The notes beneath the pieces were generated by a model. It was not told the origin of the DNA and searched no databases. It saw only the letters and a program-made list of their open reading frames with translations. Made by a program: the position numbers and the translations under genes. Shown here piece by piece: positions 1 to 10,305 of a stretch of DNA of 64,000 nt. How positions within the stretch are numbered: the first letter of the stretch is position 1; the number at the start of each line of letters is the position of its first letter. Source of the stretch: Helicoverpa zea (lineage: Eukaryota; Arthropoda; Insecta; Lepidoptera; Noctuidae); assembly GCF_022581195.2 (NCBI RefSeq), contig NC_061471.1:10850001-10914000 (forward strand), given 5' to 3'.

Positions 1-3000
1 AGCGGGCGAAGGGGTAAGAACGCAACTCAAGCGCCGCGTGCTCGCCGCGAGCGCGTCGCTTGCACTCTTCACACATGCCGCAGGGCAGCAAAACGCGATG
101 TTCATGCAGCGTGCTCGCGACGCCCGCGCTACGCACACGCCCGAGGATCGCGCACGCCTAACGTGGGGTCAGCCTTACCATAGTGAGTAAGTGCACAGAA
201 AATCCCCGTCATACAAGTGTTTCTCCCCAGTAGTGAAACTATCCTACCCTATGCGCCTGCTGATGATGATGACTCATTTTATCATCCATCCAGCTATTCC
301 CCAACTATGTTGGTGTTGGCTTCCAGTCACCGAATCTGTTTGAGTACCAATATTTTGCTTGGAGCGACTACCTATCTACCTATCTTCAATCCAGTCTCAC
401 TACACAAGACGATATCCATGGTGAAACTGACAGACTTTCTGGCTTCTGCTTAGTCGCAGCAGCTGCAGAAAATGTACAAATGACAGCTTTGTCAGACTCA
501 AAGCATATAGACATAGATTATAACTGTTTCCTGTGAAAATTACTTACGCACCATACATACGTAATAATTTTCCAAATTGGCTGACTAGATCCAGAGATAT
601 TCACAACGTCACAAACTTTACTTCTTTTGTTTAGATAAATGGTCACATCCACAACACAACCTTGATCAATGAATCTATGCGACTGCTAAGTGCTAATCCT
701 AATTATACTGTCACGTGAAAGAATGCACCTACGGGATAAGTAGTATTTTGCCTATTCTATATTGCCTACGCAGACGAAGTTGCGGGCAACAGCTAGTATT
801 ACATAAAAATCCAGTTCATAGCTGAAATTGGTAGTAAAGCATGTCTGAAAACTAAAATGTCTAATTTAAAAGTCAAAGTTAAAACAGTCAAATTGATAGG
901 TGAACTTTAGTAAGTATTTAAAGAAAGCTAATGTTTGCTAGTGTTCTGTACTTAGGATTTATATCAAATTTATAATATAATAATGGCGTCCACGGCCGAT
1001 TTCGGCCACGGCGGCTATTCTCATTTAAGGAGATCAGCCAGCTGCGCAGGACATATTATAGTGCACGAGCATTTGCGCAGACACAGGTGCACTCCCTATT
1101 CCTTCACTCTTATAGCCGGATGGGACGGCAATCCGACACGACCGGAAAGAGATCAGGCGCAGGACCGACATTAACGTGCTCTCCGATGCACGGGTGAATC
1201 AATCACCAACTTCCAGACTACGGGCTGCTTTGTGAAAGTTTTAAGAAAACCCACAAAGCGATTTCGGCCCGACCCCGGAATCGAACCCGAGACCTCGAGC
1301 ACAGCAGCCGCGCTTGCGACCACTAGACCAACGAGGCAGTCATCAATATCATATTTATTTTAATATCAATATTTATTTTATATTTAAATGCAGAAAAATG
1401 ATAATTGCACTGAACTGAATAACACACAGTTTAGAACCTGAGAAAGGACATAGGCAAGCGTGGGAGTCGTTCCTTCGGATACAATATTTATTATTTGAAG
1501 TATTCAATCAACTTTGAATAAGTAGACAAATTCTGAGAATTTCCTTTGGTTCCAAGAACGGGTCACATAATTAATCTTAAAAAAAAAGCTTGTAATAAAT
1601 AAGACTCACAGACACCAGAATAACAATTTTATCTTTACAAACCACATTATGGACAATTTTCTCAGGAGAATATATCGCGCAAAACCACACAATCATAGGT
1701 CTCCACTATTCCTAGGAGACGGGACTCATCTTGAATGCACACGGTCACCCATCTAATTAGTGGCCGGGGCTAATTAGCTGTAATTAGCCGCTATGCTCTA
1801 TTGATTAGCAATGGTTATTGTGTTTAGACGTGGTTTTCAATTATGAGGTATTAGTGTAGTTGTATGGAGTCTTGGAGTCTTAGGATATCCTGCTCAATAT
1901 TTTGTTTATCATAAACTGGAAAAGAGTAACCCACGGATGCAAATAGCTCTTGAATTTCGAATTCAATTTGCCATTCCTTTCAAATATAAAGTGACAAAAC
2001 CTTTTTTGACGACCTCGATGGCGCAATGGTCACCATGCCGGACTGCCGAACCTGAGGTCCTGGGTTCGATTCCCGGTTCGATCGACATGTGTGTGATGAG
2101 CATGTTTGTTAGCCGTGGTCTGGGTGTTACAATATGTATTTATCAATATGTATATATGTAGCTATATGTAGTTTATCAGTTGTGTTAGCACCCATAATAC
2201 AAGTTAATTAATAACTTACCATGGGGCTAACCGACCGTGTGTGAAAATGTGTCCAGACATTATTTATTTAATTTATTTAAAAATCTGTTTCGTCGTTCAA
2301 AATTAATGATGCTATAACAATTACTGCTTTTTATACGCATCCGACCTAGTAGCAACTACGTGTATTACAAGATCTACGTAACTGGTGATCAAGCAATGCT
2401 CATTTATAGGTATGCTGTAAACCAAAGCCTCTTTTTTCCATCCATATTTATAGCAGACTATGAATAACCTTCTTCTACCCTATTCTGACCTCATTACTTT
2501 AAATTCAATTTCACCAACACCTATGCCTAGGGGATGCTTGGGAATAACGATTGTCCAGCAGTGAACGCTTTTCGACTATGAATATGTACCTAAACTTTAA
2601 AAACCATAGTCTTTATTAATTCAAAATACACTAACATTCAATTTCTCCCAACAGTGAAGCCATGTACGTAGAACGCGCACCCCACTGTCCGACTCCCGTC
2701 AAACAAGAAGTGGAATCCCGCGCCAGCAGTACTGAGCCTCGCGACAGAGGCGAGCGAGGGGAGCGAGCGGCGCGGGGGGCGTTACTGCACACCGATCCCA
2801 GAGACGCCGATGATGCAGACCCGGATATTATACCCAGTTTATATGGTAAGCTTTTGAGTTGAAGAAAATAAATAGTTGATCAACAGCTGTTGTCCTTTGG
2901 AGCTTTGTGTGAAAGATTATGATAAAAGTTGCTATCTTGAAATACATTTTGAACTCAAAAATCTGATAGCCTGACGTAGGATAGGCTTCATTAGGCTACA

Positions 3001-4050
3001 TTTATGTAGTGGGAGAGAAAAATTACAATAATATATTTCACTTATATTCCATGAGTGTATGTTACACAACTTATTCTAAACAAAAAAATACATAGGGAGT
3101 TGTGGGCAGTCGTCCATTGCATAGACATATAAATCAGCGAATAAAAATATACCTTATCCAAATAATTTAATCTTGAGAATTTTCTCCAACGACCATTCTT
3201 ATTGCACATTTGTGGGTAGACACTGCATGGGTGGTGGGTATCTTGTATATGAATCTTCCTTCCAAGAAAGAAAATATATGATATATAATAGCAATAACTT
3301 CTCTAAAATTTGCCTTTTTCCTTCCTAACAGAGCGAAGGCCAGTATCAAACGGGTACATGAGCCTGCAACGGCCGCCATCTTCGGGGAAGATCACCAAAC
3401 TGAGCGGAGAGGACGTGAGGTCTGAACCCGACGGCGGCGCCTATTACACAGACTATAGGAAAAAGGATTATAGGATACCTTTAACTAGTGTGAGTATTAC
3501 ATAGTGTGTGACAATTGTATGACTGAGCCGTCACTTAAAACTGTTACTTTTTTCCACATTCATCTTTAATGACATGCATATAGTAATTTTTATTTTGAAG
3601 GATGTTAAAGGACCCTACAATATCGTGAAAAAGGGGTTTAAGTTGTTTTTCTTTTTCTGGCCGAATAAATATTTTTGTGAAGGAATATTTTGGTACCTAG
3701 TCATCTCTCGGGAAAAGGCTCGGGAGATGAGTCATATTTCATACCATTAAGACAATAGCTGAATGTCGTATATTTATCTGTGATAAAAATAAGGTCTGAA
3801 GATGAACTTGTTATGTCATGAATTCCGTACCGTTTAAACCTGTTTTAAAAGTCCTGATGTTTTTTGCAATTCTTGTAGTTCTAACAAAGTCCTTCTCTTC
3901 CAGTCGTACCATAGTTTAGGTCGCGTCAACAAAGGCGTGAACGCATGCAGTCCGAGCTCCGCCACCGGAGTGACTTCGTCTCTAACTGCGCACCGACTTC
4001 GACCCGAAGTCGTCACGACTTCGCATCGGGTACAAGAGAGTTGTATATAA
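1..4050 (+). CDS. Last four coding exons of an unrecognised gene (partial)
   Basis: Four exons join in one frame: 1-186 (enters the window in progress, frame from base 2; donor GTAAGT), 2655-2845 (acceptor ends ACAG, donor GTAAGC), 3332-3489 (acceptor ends ACAG, donor GTGAGT) and 3904-4050 (acceptor ends CCAG, stop TAA at 4048-4050). Phases 2, 1 and 0 all agree across the junctions, which strongly supports one gene and gives 226 in-window residues. The exons are GC-rich against AT-rich introns. The first exon is basic, then comes an acidic and Arg-rich stretch, a Tyr-rich Y-Y-T-D-Y-R-K-K-D-Y segment and a Ser/Thr-rich tail. The protein ends E-S-C-I, which fits a class I PDZ-binding motif (S/T-X-hydrophobic). 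No catalytic domain or membrane segment is visible here, so this is probably the low-complexity C-terminal tail of a larger protein. A cytoplasmic tail of a membrane receptor or channel is possible but is inference. I cannot name the family. Confidence 0.8.
983..1340 (-). repeat. tRNA-derived SINE, family A
   Basis: Read on the minus strand, the element starts near 1340 with a tRNA-like head: an A-box-like segment (TGGTCTAGTGGTCGCAAGCG) and a B box (GGTTCGATTCC). A non-tRNA body follows down to about 983. The body contains a segment near 1060-1145 that recurs at 48519-48625. It lies within an intron and has no coding role. Confidence 0.75.
1750..1812. promoter_or_regulatory. Dense cluster of homeodomain-type sites
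   Basis: Within about 60 bases there are three TAATTAG or GCTAATTAGC matches and a GATTAGC, separated by a GC-rich spacer (GGCCGGGG). TAATTA is the core bound by Antennapedia-class homeodomains. Such homotypic clustering in an intron fits an enhancer fragment, but AT-rich DNA yields these cores by chance. No direct evidence of function is visible. Confidence 0.3.
2008..2280 (+). repeat. tRNA-derived SINE, family B, near full length
   Basis: The head begins GACGACCTCGATGGCGCAATGG and carries a clear B box (GGTTCGATTCC). The body contains the segment GGGGCTAACCGACCGTGTGTG and ends in an (ATTT)-rich tail. The same sequence occurs inverted at 57855-58117 and 60451-60720, and as a 3' fragment at 17836-17889. 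The tRNA-like promoter marks it as a pol III SINE, not a tRNA gene. Confidence 0.85.
2846..3331 (+). other. Intron
   Basis: Bounded by GTAAGC and a pyrimidine-rich acceptor (TTTTTCCTTCCTAACAG). No repeat or other feature recognised inside. Confidence 0.75.
3490..3903 (+). other. Intron
   Basis: Bounded by GTGAGT and CTTCTCTTCCAG. It contains a short local inverted motif around 3700-3735 (CATCTCTCGGGA / CGGGAGATGAG) and nothing else recognisable. Confidence 0.75.
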
Positions 4051-4900
4051 ACAAACAACCCATCCTGTGTACATAGCCTTTATACTAAGTAACGACATAA
4101 GAATAAGTAATTTGTATAGAAGTGACAGCCAGACACTTTAATGCCTACTTTTTATTCTGCTCTAAAAAGACACATTTCTATGAATGTAGTTTGTACAACT
4201 CTAAAAACTACACTTTTAAGCCTACAGTTTGTTTTCATCTGAAAAGATTTAGACAGTAAAAACTTTCACAGATAGAGAGATGGATTAGTTTAACAGCCTA
4301 AACTTTGTAGACTTTCAGACTAATTTTATTTAGGTTTGATTAAAGTAGAAATGTTAGTTTCCAAAACATTTTCGAGAAAACAACTAGAAAAACTCGGTGT
4401 CTATTTGACCTGTCAATAGGTAATGGTTGGCATGAGGTAGGAAAAAAAAAATCTATTATTTATTTAAATATGGGAGTGTCGCTTCTACACGATTTAATTA
4501 TTCTTATGATATTGACTGTGTTCCTTTAAAGTCTAATGAAACGAGATTTTTGTAAAAGATTTATGAATTTTGAATTGTATGTTTGTATGTGATACGCTTA
4601 GTATGCCGTCGGTCGGTTTTAATGTAAATACTAGTTAATTAAGTTAAGGCGGCTTCTATTTTATTCGTCCCTTCCCTTCATTTAATTTGTGGATTTCGGA
4701 CTACTAGGGAATATTCTAGACTTTCTGATTTTGTAATTTTATACCTTGTTAGTGTGTTTAAATTTAAAATTAACTCCAAAAGTTAAATACCACTTATAAA
4801 GCCTACATTTTAAGAGAACTCATTACTCATTAGAGTCACAATTTAATTTGAGAGTTAAATGGAGAAATTATTTATAAGTGGTATATTAAATTAAAATATC

Positions 4901-4906
4901 AATAAA
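4901..4906 (+). terminator. Candidate polyadenylation signal AATAAA
   Basis: First AATAAA downstream of the stop at 4048-4050, about 850 bases into the presumed 3' UTR. The hexamer is common by chance in AT-rich DNA, so this is tentative. Confidence 0.25.
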
Positions 4907-5398
4907 ACATCAATTCTGAATTTGATATGAATTGTAAAAAAACATGCTAGTTCTGGCAATTATGTAGTCTTATCGTTACTAGTTTTTTTGTCTTTTCTTA
5001 ACTTTAATTATAATTTTGTACCAATATACTTGTTTGATAAACACTATTAAACCATGTGTTCGAATCATACTTGTGAAATATTTTGAAATAACAATAATAG
5101 TAAGTGTCCACACTAAGTACATGTTAAGTAAACTAATTTTAACAAGTCATCGAAAACCTTTTAACAGTTTAACGATTCAATAAACCAATACTAAAAATGT
5201 TAACAAAAGTGACAAAATAGTGTCATATTTGTGACGAAAAGTATTAAGTGCTGTGACGATTTTGTGACTAAACGGGAAGATTTAGAGCAAACATTTGTCA
5301 ACAAAGTGAAGTATGATTGATTCCTGGAAAGTGTATCTTTAGTTGTTTTTTTTTGAGTCAGTTTATAAGTGAAGCGGTGTGGGCTAGGAGAGCAGCGA

Positions 5399-5445
5399 TT
5401 AAATCTTCTTCGGCATCTTCTTCAGCGATGCCGAAGAAGATTTAA
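5399..5445. repeat. Perfect 19-bp hairpin
   Basis: The arms 5399-5417 and 5427-5445 are exact reverse complements (arm TTAAATCTTCTTCGGCATC) around a 9-base loop. It lies in the presumed 3' UTR of the first gene, so it could fold in the mRNA. The loop begins with a TTCTTC like that in the arm, suggesting local template switching. Confidence 0.85.
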
Positions 5446-7866
5446 CCAGAATCACAATCAGGTTTTTCAAAAAAATCTTCTATGTTATTGCAATTTAAAC
5501 GGGTAATTGCAACACTTGGCAGATGTAAAAGGGTAATGTTATATATGTTTGTAAGTTCTGTTAATCGTTACCGTTACTTATGAGAATTTAGCAGGAATAA
5601 ACTAGAAAAAAATTGCAGAAATAAACTAGAAAAAAAGCATAGGTTATATTTTAAAATTTCAAAATACTTTTTCACATGTTTGGTATGCCCCAGGTTAACT
5701 ACTTATAGCTTATGTTTTGGTAAAAATTGGTGAGAAACAACTCTTTAGAAGAGTAAAACGGTACTTATTTATCCCTACCCGTTCCGCTCATGCACCCGCC
5801 AACTTTGTACCCCCACCACACACGCCAGGCCACACGCGACGTATCGTTAACTCGAACGACAACATTTATCCACAGTTCACGCACCGACAGTTATTTAACT
5901 CTGTTAAGTCGCTGTAAATTGCTCCCAACTGGCAACACTGTGTCTATGTCTTAGAACGCGTAACTAGCTGGAGTCGCCTTGAGAACATTTCTATGAGAAG
6001 TTGATTTAAACGTGGGAGGAGAGGCAGCGCAACGAATAGTGATAGCTCTTTCATGCATTTTCGATCACACTGAAATTACGCAAGCACACGACAAAATTGT
6101 CAAATACAAATATAAACTTGTTTTATCAAAAAAATCATACATTGTATCCACTTTGTCTAAAAACCTTACGAAACTACCAAAACAATAAGACCACACTTAA
6201 CAGTGCATACCGAATTAGTAGTATTTCATTGCCTCTAAAAAACTTGCTTAAAGCGGGTCGTACAGCCATGTCATTGGTTGATATTACGTACGAGGGAGCG
6301 AGATCAACGGGGCGCTCTCCTACCTTTAGCAGAGTGGAAGGCATGACAACAACGCTTCCAGTTGTTTAAATTATCTAAGATGTATGCGCTAGAGTCACGC
6401 TTGACAAGATAACGAGTTGTCTTGCGGCGTCACTTTCATGGTGGTGATGTGTGATTCTAATGTGGTAAGACTTCGATATGAAGTGATGGTCAAGGATTGA
6501 TAGGTTAGTTAAATGTAATTGAAATATGGAAATGAATATAATATTTCACATTTGTATGCACGCCATATTCCCATTTCTTATCTTTTATGCTCCGTTAATT
6601 TTTACACTTAGATCGAGTCTGTCTTCCTTTCAAATTAAATGTACAAAACTTTCTTGTTTTGTAAATTAATTAAAGGGACTATACCTATTGGAAACCACGT
6701 AACTAATTTTCAAAATATTCAGCTATCGACAATGATTCCAATGTTAGTTTTTTTTTTTTCTACAATCTTCTGACTTTTTTGTAAATATTTTTTATTTATA
6801 TTGCTTAGCAACAGAACAGACAGCATAATTGCCATTTCTAGAACATACATGTAAACTTGTTTCAGTGTATAATTAGTTAACAGTGTGCTCAGTGTAAAAT
6901 AACGCTCTAATCAGAACTAACAAGTGAAGTACTGTTAGATAAATTATTTTTGTAACCAAATATATGCTCGGTGTAATTGAGTTTGTGTGTAAAGGCGATA
7001 CTCTATTCAAAGCTATACTTTTTAATGCTTAAACTTTTTATTTAAATGTATGGTTAAACAAAGTTACTTTTGTCAAATATTTTTATTAGTTGGGAATGTG
7101 TACCTATGTAGACAAATAAAAATTCAATTCTGAAGGAAACTACTTTCAATGTGGAAAATAAAAACCTAAAAAAAATGTAGCTTATTATAGCTACATTCCA
7201 TAAATATGAAATGGATGATATAAGTGGATTATTTTGTAAGGTTTCTGAGGTTTTGATAGTTAAAAAACCCATTTGAATTAAAAGTTGTTTTAATAATTAC
7301 TATTAAAGGAATGACAATGTTCATATATACTATTTTAGCATAAATCGCTTACATATTTCAAAGCTATAAAAATATAAAGGAAAAAAATATAGCTTTAACT
7401 GGAGTGTCGCCATAAAAGTGTAATTTCATCTGCTCAACATAATCAAATGTATTTGTACTAACGAATCGTGTTTGTGAACTAAACTGTTAGCATTAAGTTG
7501 TTTAATGTTTTGCTTCAAACAATAAGAATTTGTTGTGTCTCAAGAGATTGTTAAGCGGAATAAACTTTTATGTTTGTGTGTGTTGCTGTTTTGTAGTATT
7601 CTACAAAAAAACATAGGAATGTTTGATTATAATTTCTTCAATGCATTAAAAAAATAACGTGCACGTTCCTGTGAATATTTCTAAAAGTATAGCAATTTAT
7701 CTCAATAATTCGGATAAAATTCCCTTAAAAGATCCAAGAACCTTTTTACGATTTATTAAAGTTATACAAATATTATGACACGTTAAGTCATAATAATCAA
7801 AATCTTTAACTCCAAACAAACTACACACAACCATTCGTACCCCCCAAAATAAAACAGACCGTCGTA

Positions 7867-7997
7867 CCACAAAAACCTTTAAACGTCAGTCTAACACTTG
7901 TCTAAAAAAAATGACAAATTATGACGTTGAAATAAGGTTCATTTAGTAGCCACACTTTTTTTAGACAAGTGTTTGACACATGTTTAAGTTTTTGTAG
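7867..7997 (+). mobile_element. Mariner-like MITE, copy 1
   Basis: A 131-bp foldback element flanked by TA on both sides (7865-7866, 7998-7999). The ends are CCACAAAAAC and its near-complement GTTTTTGTAG. Inner arms pair CACTTGTCTAAAAAAA with TTTTTTTAGACAAGTG. Two further copies lie at 23333-23462 and 23486-23616. The TA flank and small palindromic structure fit a Tc1/mariner-derived MITE; the superfamily is inferred from the TSD. Confidence 0.8.
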
Positions 7998-8239
7998 TAA
8001 GACCAATTTCTCACGCCCATGTCCTAGGTCAAGCCACGCTAGCAATGCACCCGTGCATTCGACGGCTGCAGATAATACCTACTGCACTTTATTTTAATAG
8101 AGCGAACACGCGTCGTAACGGAAAACTGCGCGCCGCAGTGGGGAAGGCGGTTTATGTCGTCAAATCGATACTTTGGTTTTTTTTTGAGGAGGTTGAGGTT
8201 GTATTGAAATAAAGTTTTTGGCTTCCTTAAATGTTTTGT

Positions 8240-8400
8240 TGGATCTTTTCTTTACTAGTATAATAGATACGCAAGTGATTCTGTCTGTAAGTCAATTTGA
8301 CGCCAAAATTACAAAACCGATTTACTCAACTTTAGCACATTGTTATACAAGCCTGAGAAAGGACATAAGTAAGTTACTTTGTATCCAGGCGTGGGAAGTA
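8240..8400. repeat. Fragment of dispersed repeat family (GAGAAAGGACATA motif)
   Basis: Contains ACAAAACCGATTTACTC and CCTGAGAAAGGACATAAGTAAG. Related pieces occur near 1428-1475, 35300-35420, 37500-37600, 45667-45790, 53905-53945 and 57300-57460, in either orientation. They look like decayed copies of one old transposable element; no ends or ORF are visible. Confidence 0.4.
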
Positions 8401-8810
8401 GTGAAACCACCAGAAAATTATAACGAAATACTGCATTACAAAACAGCAACACATTCAATAAGCATCTTCCACGTATCAAAACTATATTTTGAACTCCATT
8501 GCGTCTTCTAAACGAATCTTCCTGAATTTCTGTACATAGCAAGCAATGGATTCCACACAACCTCGTTCCTTGTACTTTTAGTACCCGCGTCCATTTTAAA
8601 ACAGTTTTGTAATTATGTAAAATTGTAAATAAAATTAATCTTAAGTAACGAAATTATAAAATCTAGTCTAATTTAGTACTAACGGTGCTAAGTATTGTAC
8701 ATTATTAATTAATTGGTAACAAAAATATAGGTTATTGTCAATTGCCGACCTCATACTAAGTATGGGACTTTAAATATTGTTAAAAACATTGTTTCTTGTA
8801 AATGTTTCCA

Positions 8811-8830
8811 AATAAATACAATGTCAAGCA
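8811..8830 (+). terminator. Candidate distal polyadenylation signal
   Basis: An AATAAA is followed some 25 bases later by a T-rich stretch (ATTTTGTTTTATT), the normal arrangement of signal and downstream element. It would imply a 3' UTR of about 4.8 kb that includes a mariner-like MITE. Tentative. Confidence 0.2.
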
Positions 8831-9900
8831 TTTATCAATTATTTTGTTTTATTATGCCTAACTAACTCTACAAAACATGAAAGTAAAAAATTATAAAAGT
8901 TTCTTTTAAAAAGCTTTCGTATGAGAATTACAGCTTCTCTCCTTTTCCAAAAATTACAGTTTAGTGTAGAAAGAACTAAATGCCTGAGGTTAGATCCATA
9001 TTTGGTCTGCTTTTCTATATTGTCTAAAATCTCTTTTAATTACCTCCATTCTGCAAAAAGCACGCGGGTAAAACCACTGGAAATAGCTAGTTAGCATTGC
9101 CATTATCTGATCCATATACATGGTTCCCACAGTCCCAAATGCCGACAAAGAGTGGCTACGCAAGAAAAACGCTAAGTAAATAAATAATTCTGCTATAGCC
9201 GTTCATATAATAGGTAGGCAAATATGTCTATGGGATTATTTAATGGTAGCCATGAAGTTCCCACCACATACAATCACGTTTGGCAATCTTTCGTCTGTTT
9301 ACCTTCATTTTGTTTTCATTTCACAAAAACAAAAATTTACTTTGAGCTTTTATATAAGCTAGCATTCTTATCGTGTATTAATCTCAATTTCAGTTATTTT
9401 TTTTTTTGAAAATGGGCCAAAACTTGAGAAAAATATTAATATATCGAATATTATAGTGTTAGCTTAGCTTCTTCTAATTACGTAACTTTACGGTTGCTGG
9501 CTAAGAAACATGGTAAAGTTTACTTTAGTTAATTGGCTAGGCATTTGTTTAAACTACTTACTCAAAAAGTCTACTCAACTGAAATAAAAGCACTTACTAC
9601 ACTTACTAAAAAACAAAATCCTTTCTACACTCCATACTGACAAAAACCTACACAACTGATACACTCTCCATACTGCACTAGGAATATCTCATCGAGTTCG
9701 TGCGACACTAAAACCGACTGCATTCACCTTATTGAGCAATTCTCGTGACTACCGACTTTATGTACGAGACGAGGCACTAGTGAAATAAAATCACTGGAAT
9801 CACTCCCGATGCTATGCAGTTTGATACTGAGAATTGCTTAGGTATAGATTGATGGGAAACAGATTGATATGCACTTTATTTAGGTAGTTTTTTGAGTTTC
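8831..9900. other. Intergenic, no recognised feature
   Basis: AT-rich sequence. Short ORFs here have no splice or domain support. Confidence 0.5.
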
Positions 9901-10305
9901 TATGAGGCCTAGTGGTTGAAACATCTACCTCTCAAGTATGAGTATGAGTTCGATTACAGGTCAGGCAAGTAGCTAGGTACCAATGTAACTTATCACAGAT
10001 ATACTTATGTACTTTCTAAGTAGGGCTGTCATCTTGAATTTCGCCAAACCCGGACAAACATTAAAAAAACCCGGACATTTGGAAGATAAGAAAGATACAT
10101 GAAAAGTGTCCGGGTTATCCCCGGACACTTTCTTTTCTTGAAACCCCACCCGGACGGCCCCCGGACGGCCTCCAAACGAGGACAAATCCGGGAAAACCCG
10201 GACGGATGGCAGCCCTATTTCTAAGTATTAGTCATTATCTTGGACACCAATGACTGGGTAAAGGTGAAGGAAAACATCGTGATGAAACCTGGAGTTTGAT
10301 GTACC
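9901..10305 (+). repeat. tRNA-derived SINE interrupted by a hAT-like MITE
   Basis: The head (GGCCTAGTGGTTGAAACATC, then degenerate B box GAGTTCGATTACAGGTCAGG) and the following TGTACTTTCTAAGTA and CTTGGACACCAATGACTG segments match the SINE at 62250-62676 read on the opposite strand. The tail ends near GGAAAACATCGTGATGAAACCTGG. The SINE is split at 10021-10217 by a younger MITE, so it is the older insertion. Confidence 0.75.
10021..10217 (-). mobile_element. hAT-like MITE nested in a SINE, copy 1
   Basis: A 197-bp element with terminal inverted repeats TAGGGCTGTCATC and GATGGCAGCCCTA. An exact 8-bp TSD, TTTCTAAG, flanks it (10013-10020 and 10218-10225). TAGGG ends and an 8-bp TSD are the signature of the hAT superfamily. 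The interior is full of CCCGGAC / GTCCGGG motifs. It is about the reverse complement of the copy at 42761-42964. Confidence 0.9.

Larger units (their letters stand above)
187..2654 (+). other. Intron between the first two visible exons
   Basis: Intron of about 2.5 kb, bounded by GTAAGT and ACAG. It holds two tRNA-derived SINEs of different families (983-1340 and 2008-2280), a short fragment of a dispersed repeat near 770-800, and a cluster of TAATTA-type sites at about 1750-1810. The small ORFs inside it lack supporting splice signals and look incidental. Confidence 0.75.
4051..7866 (+). other. Probable 3' UTR and downstream region of the first gene
   Basis: No coding sequence seen. It follows the stop codon at 4048-4050 and is AT-rich and largely repeat-free, as a long 3' UTR would be. 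Possible AATAAA signals lie at 4901 and 5596. A perfect hairpin sits at 5399-5445. The transcript end cannot be fixed from sequence alone; a well-formed AATAAA at about 8811 could mark a distal end. Confidence 0.4.

Noticed and set aside
217..453. 78-codon ORF near the window start
   Set aside because: Lies wholly in the intron after a strong GTAAGT donor; no domain.
2030..2075. tRNA-like sequences with B boxes (also near 1290, 46270, 58065, 60660, 62570)
   Set aside because: They are heads of SINEs with non-tRNA bodies and A/T-rich tails, and do not form complete cloverleaf genes.
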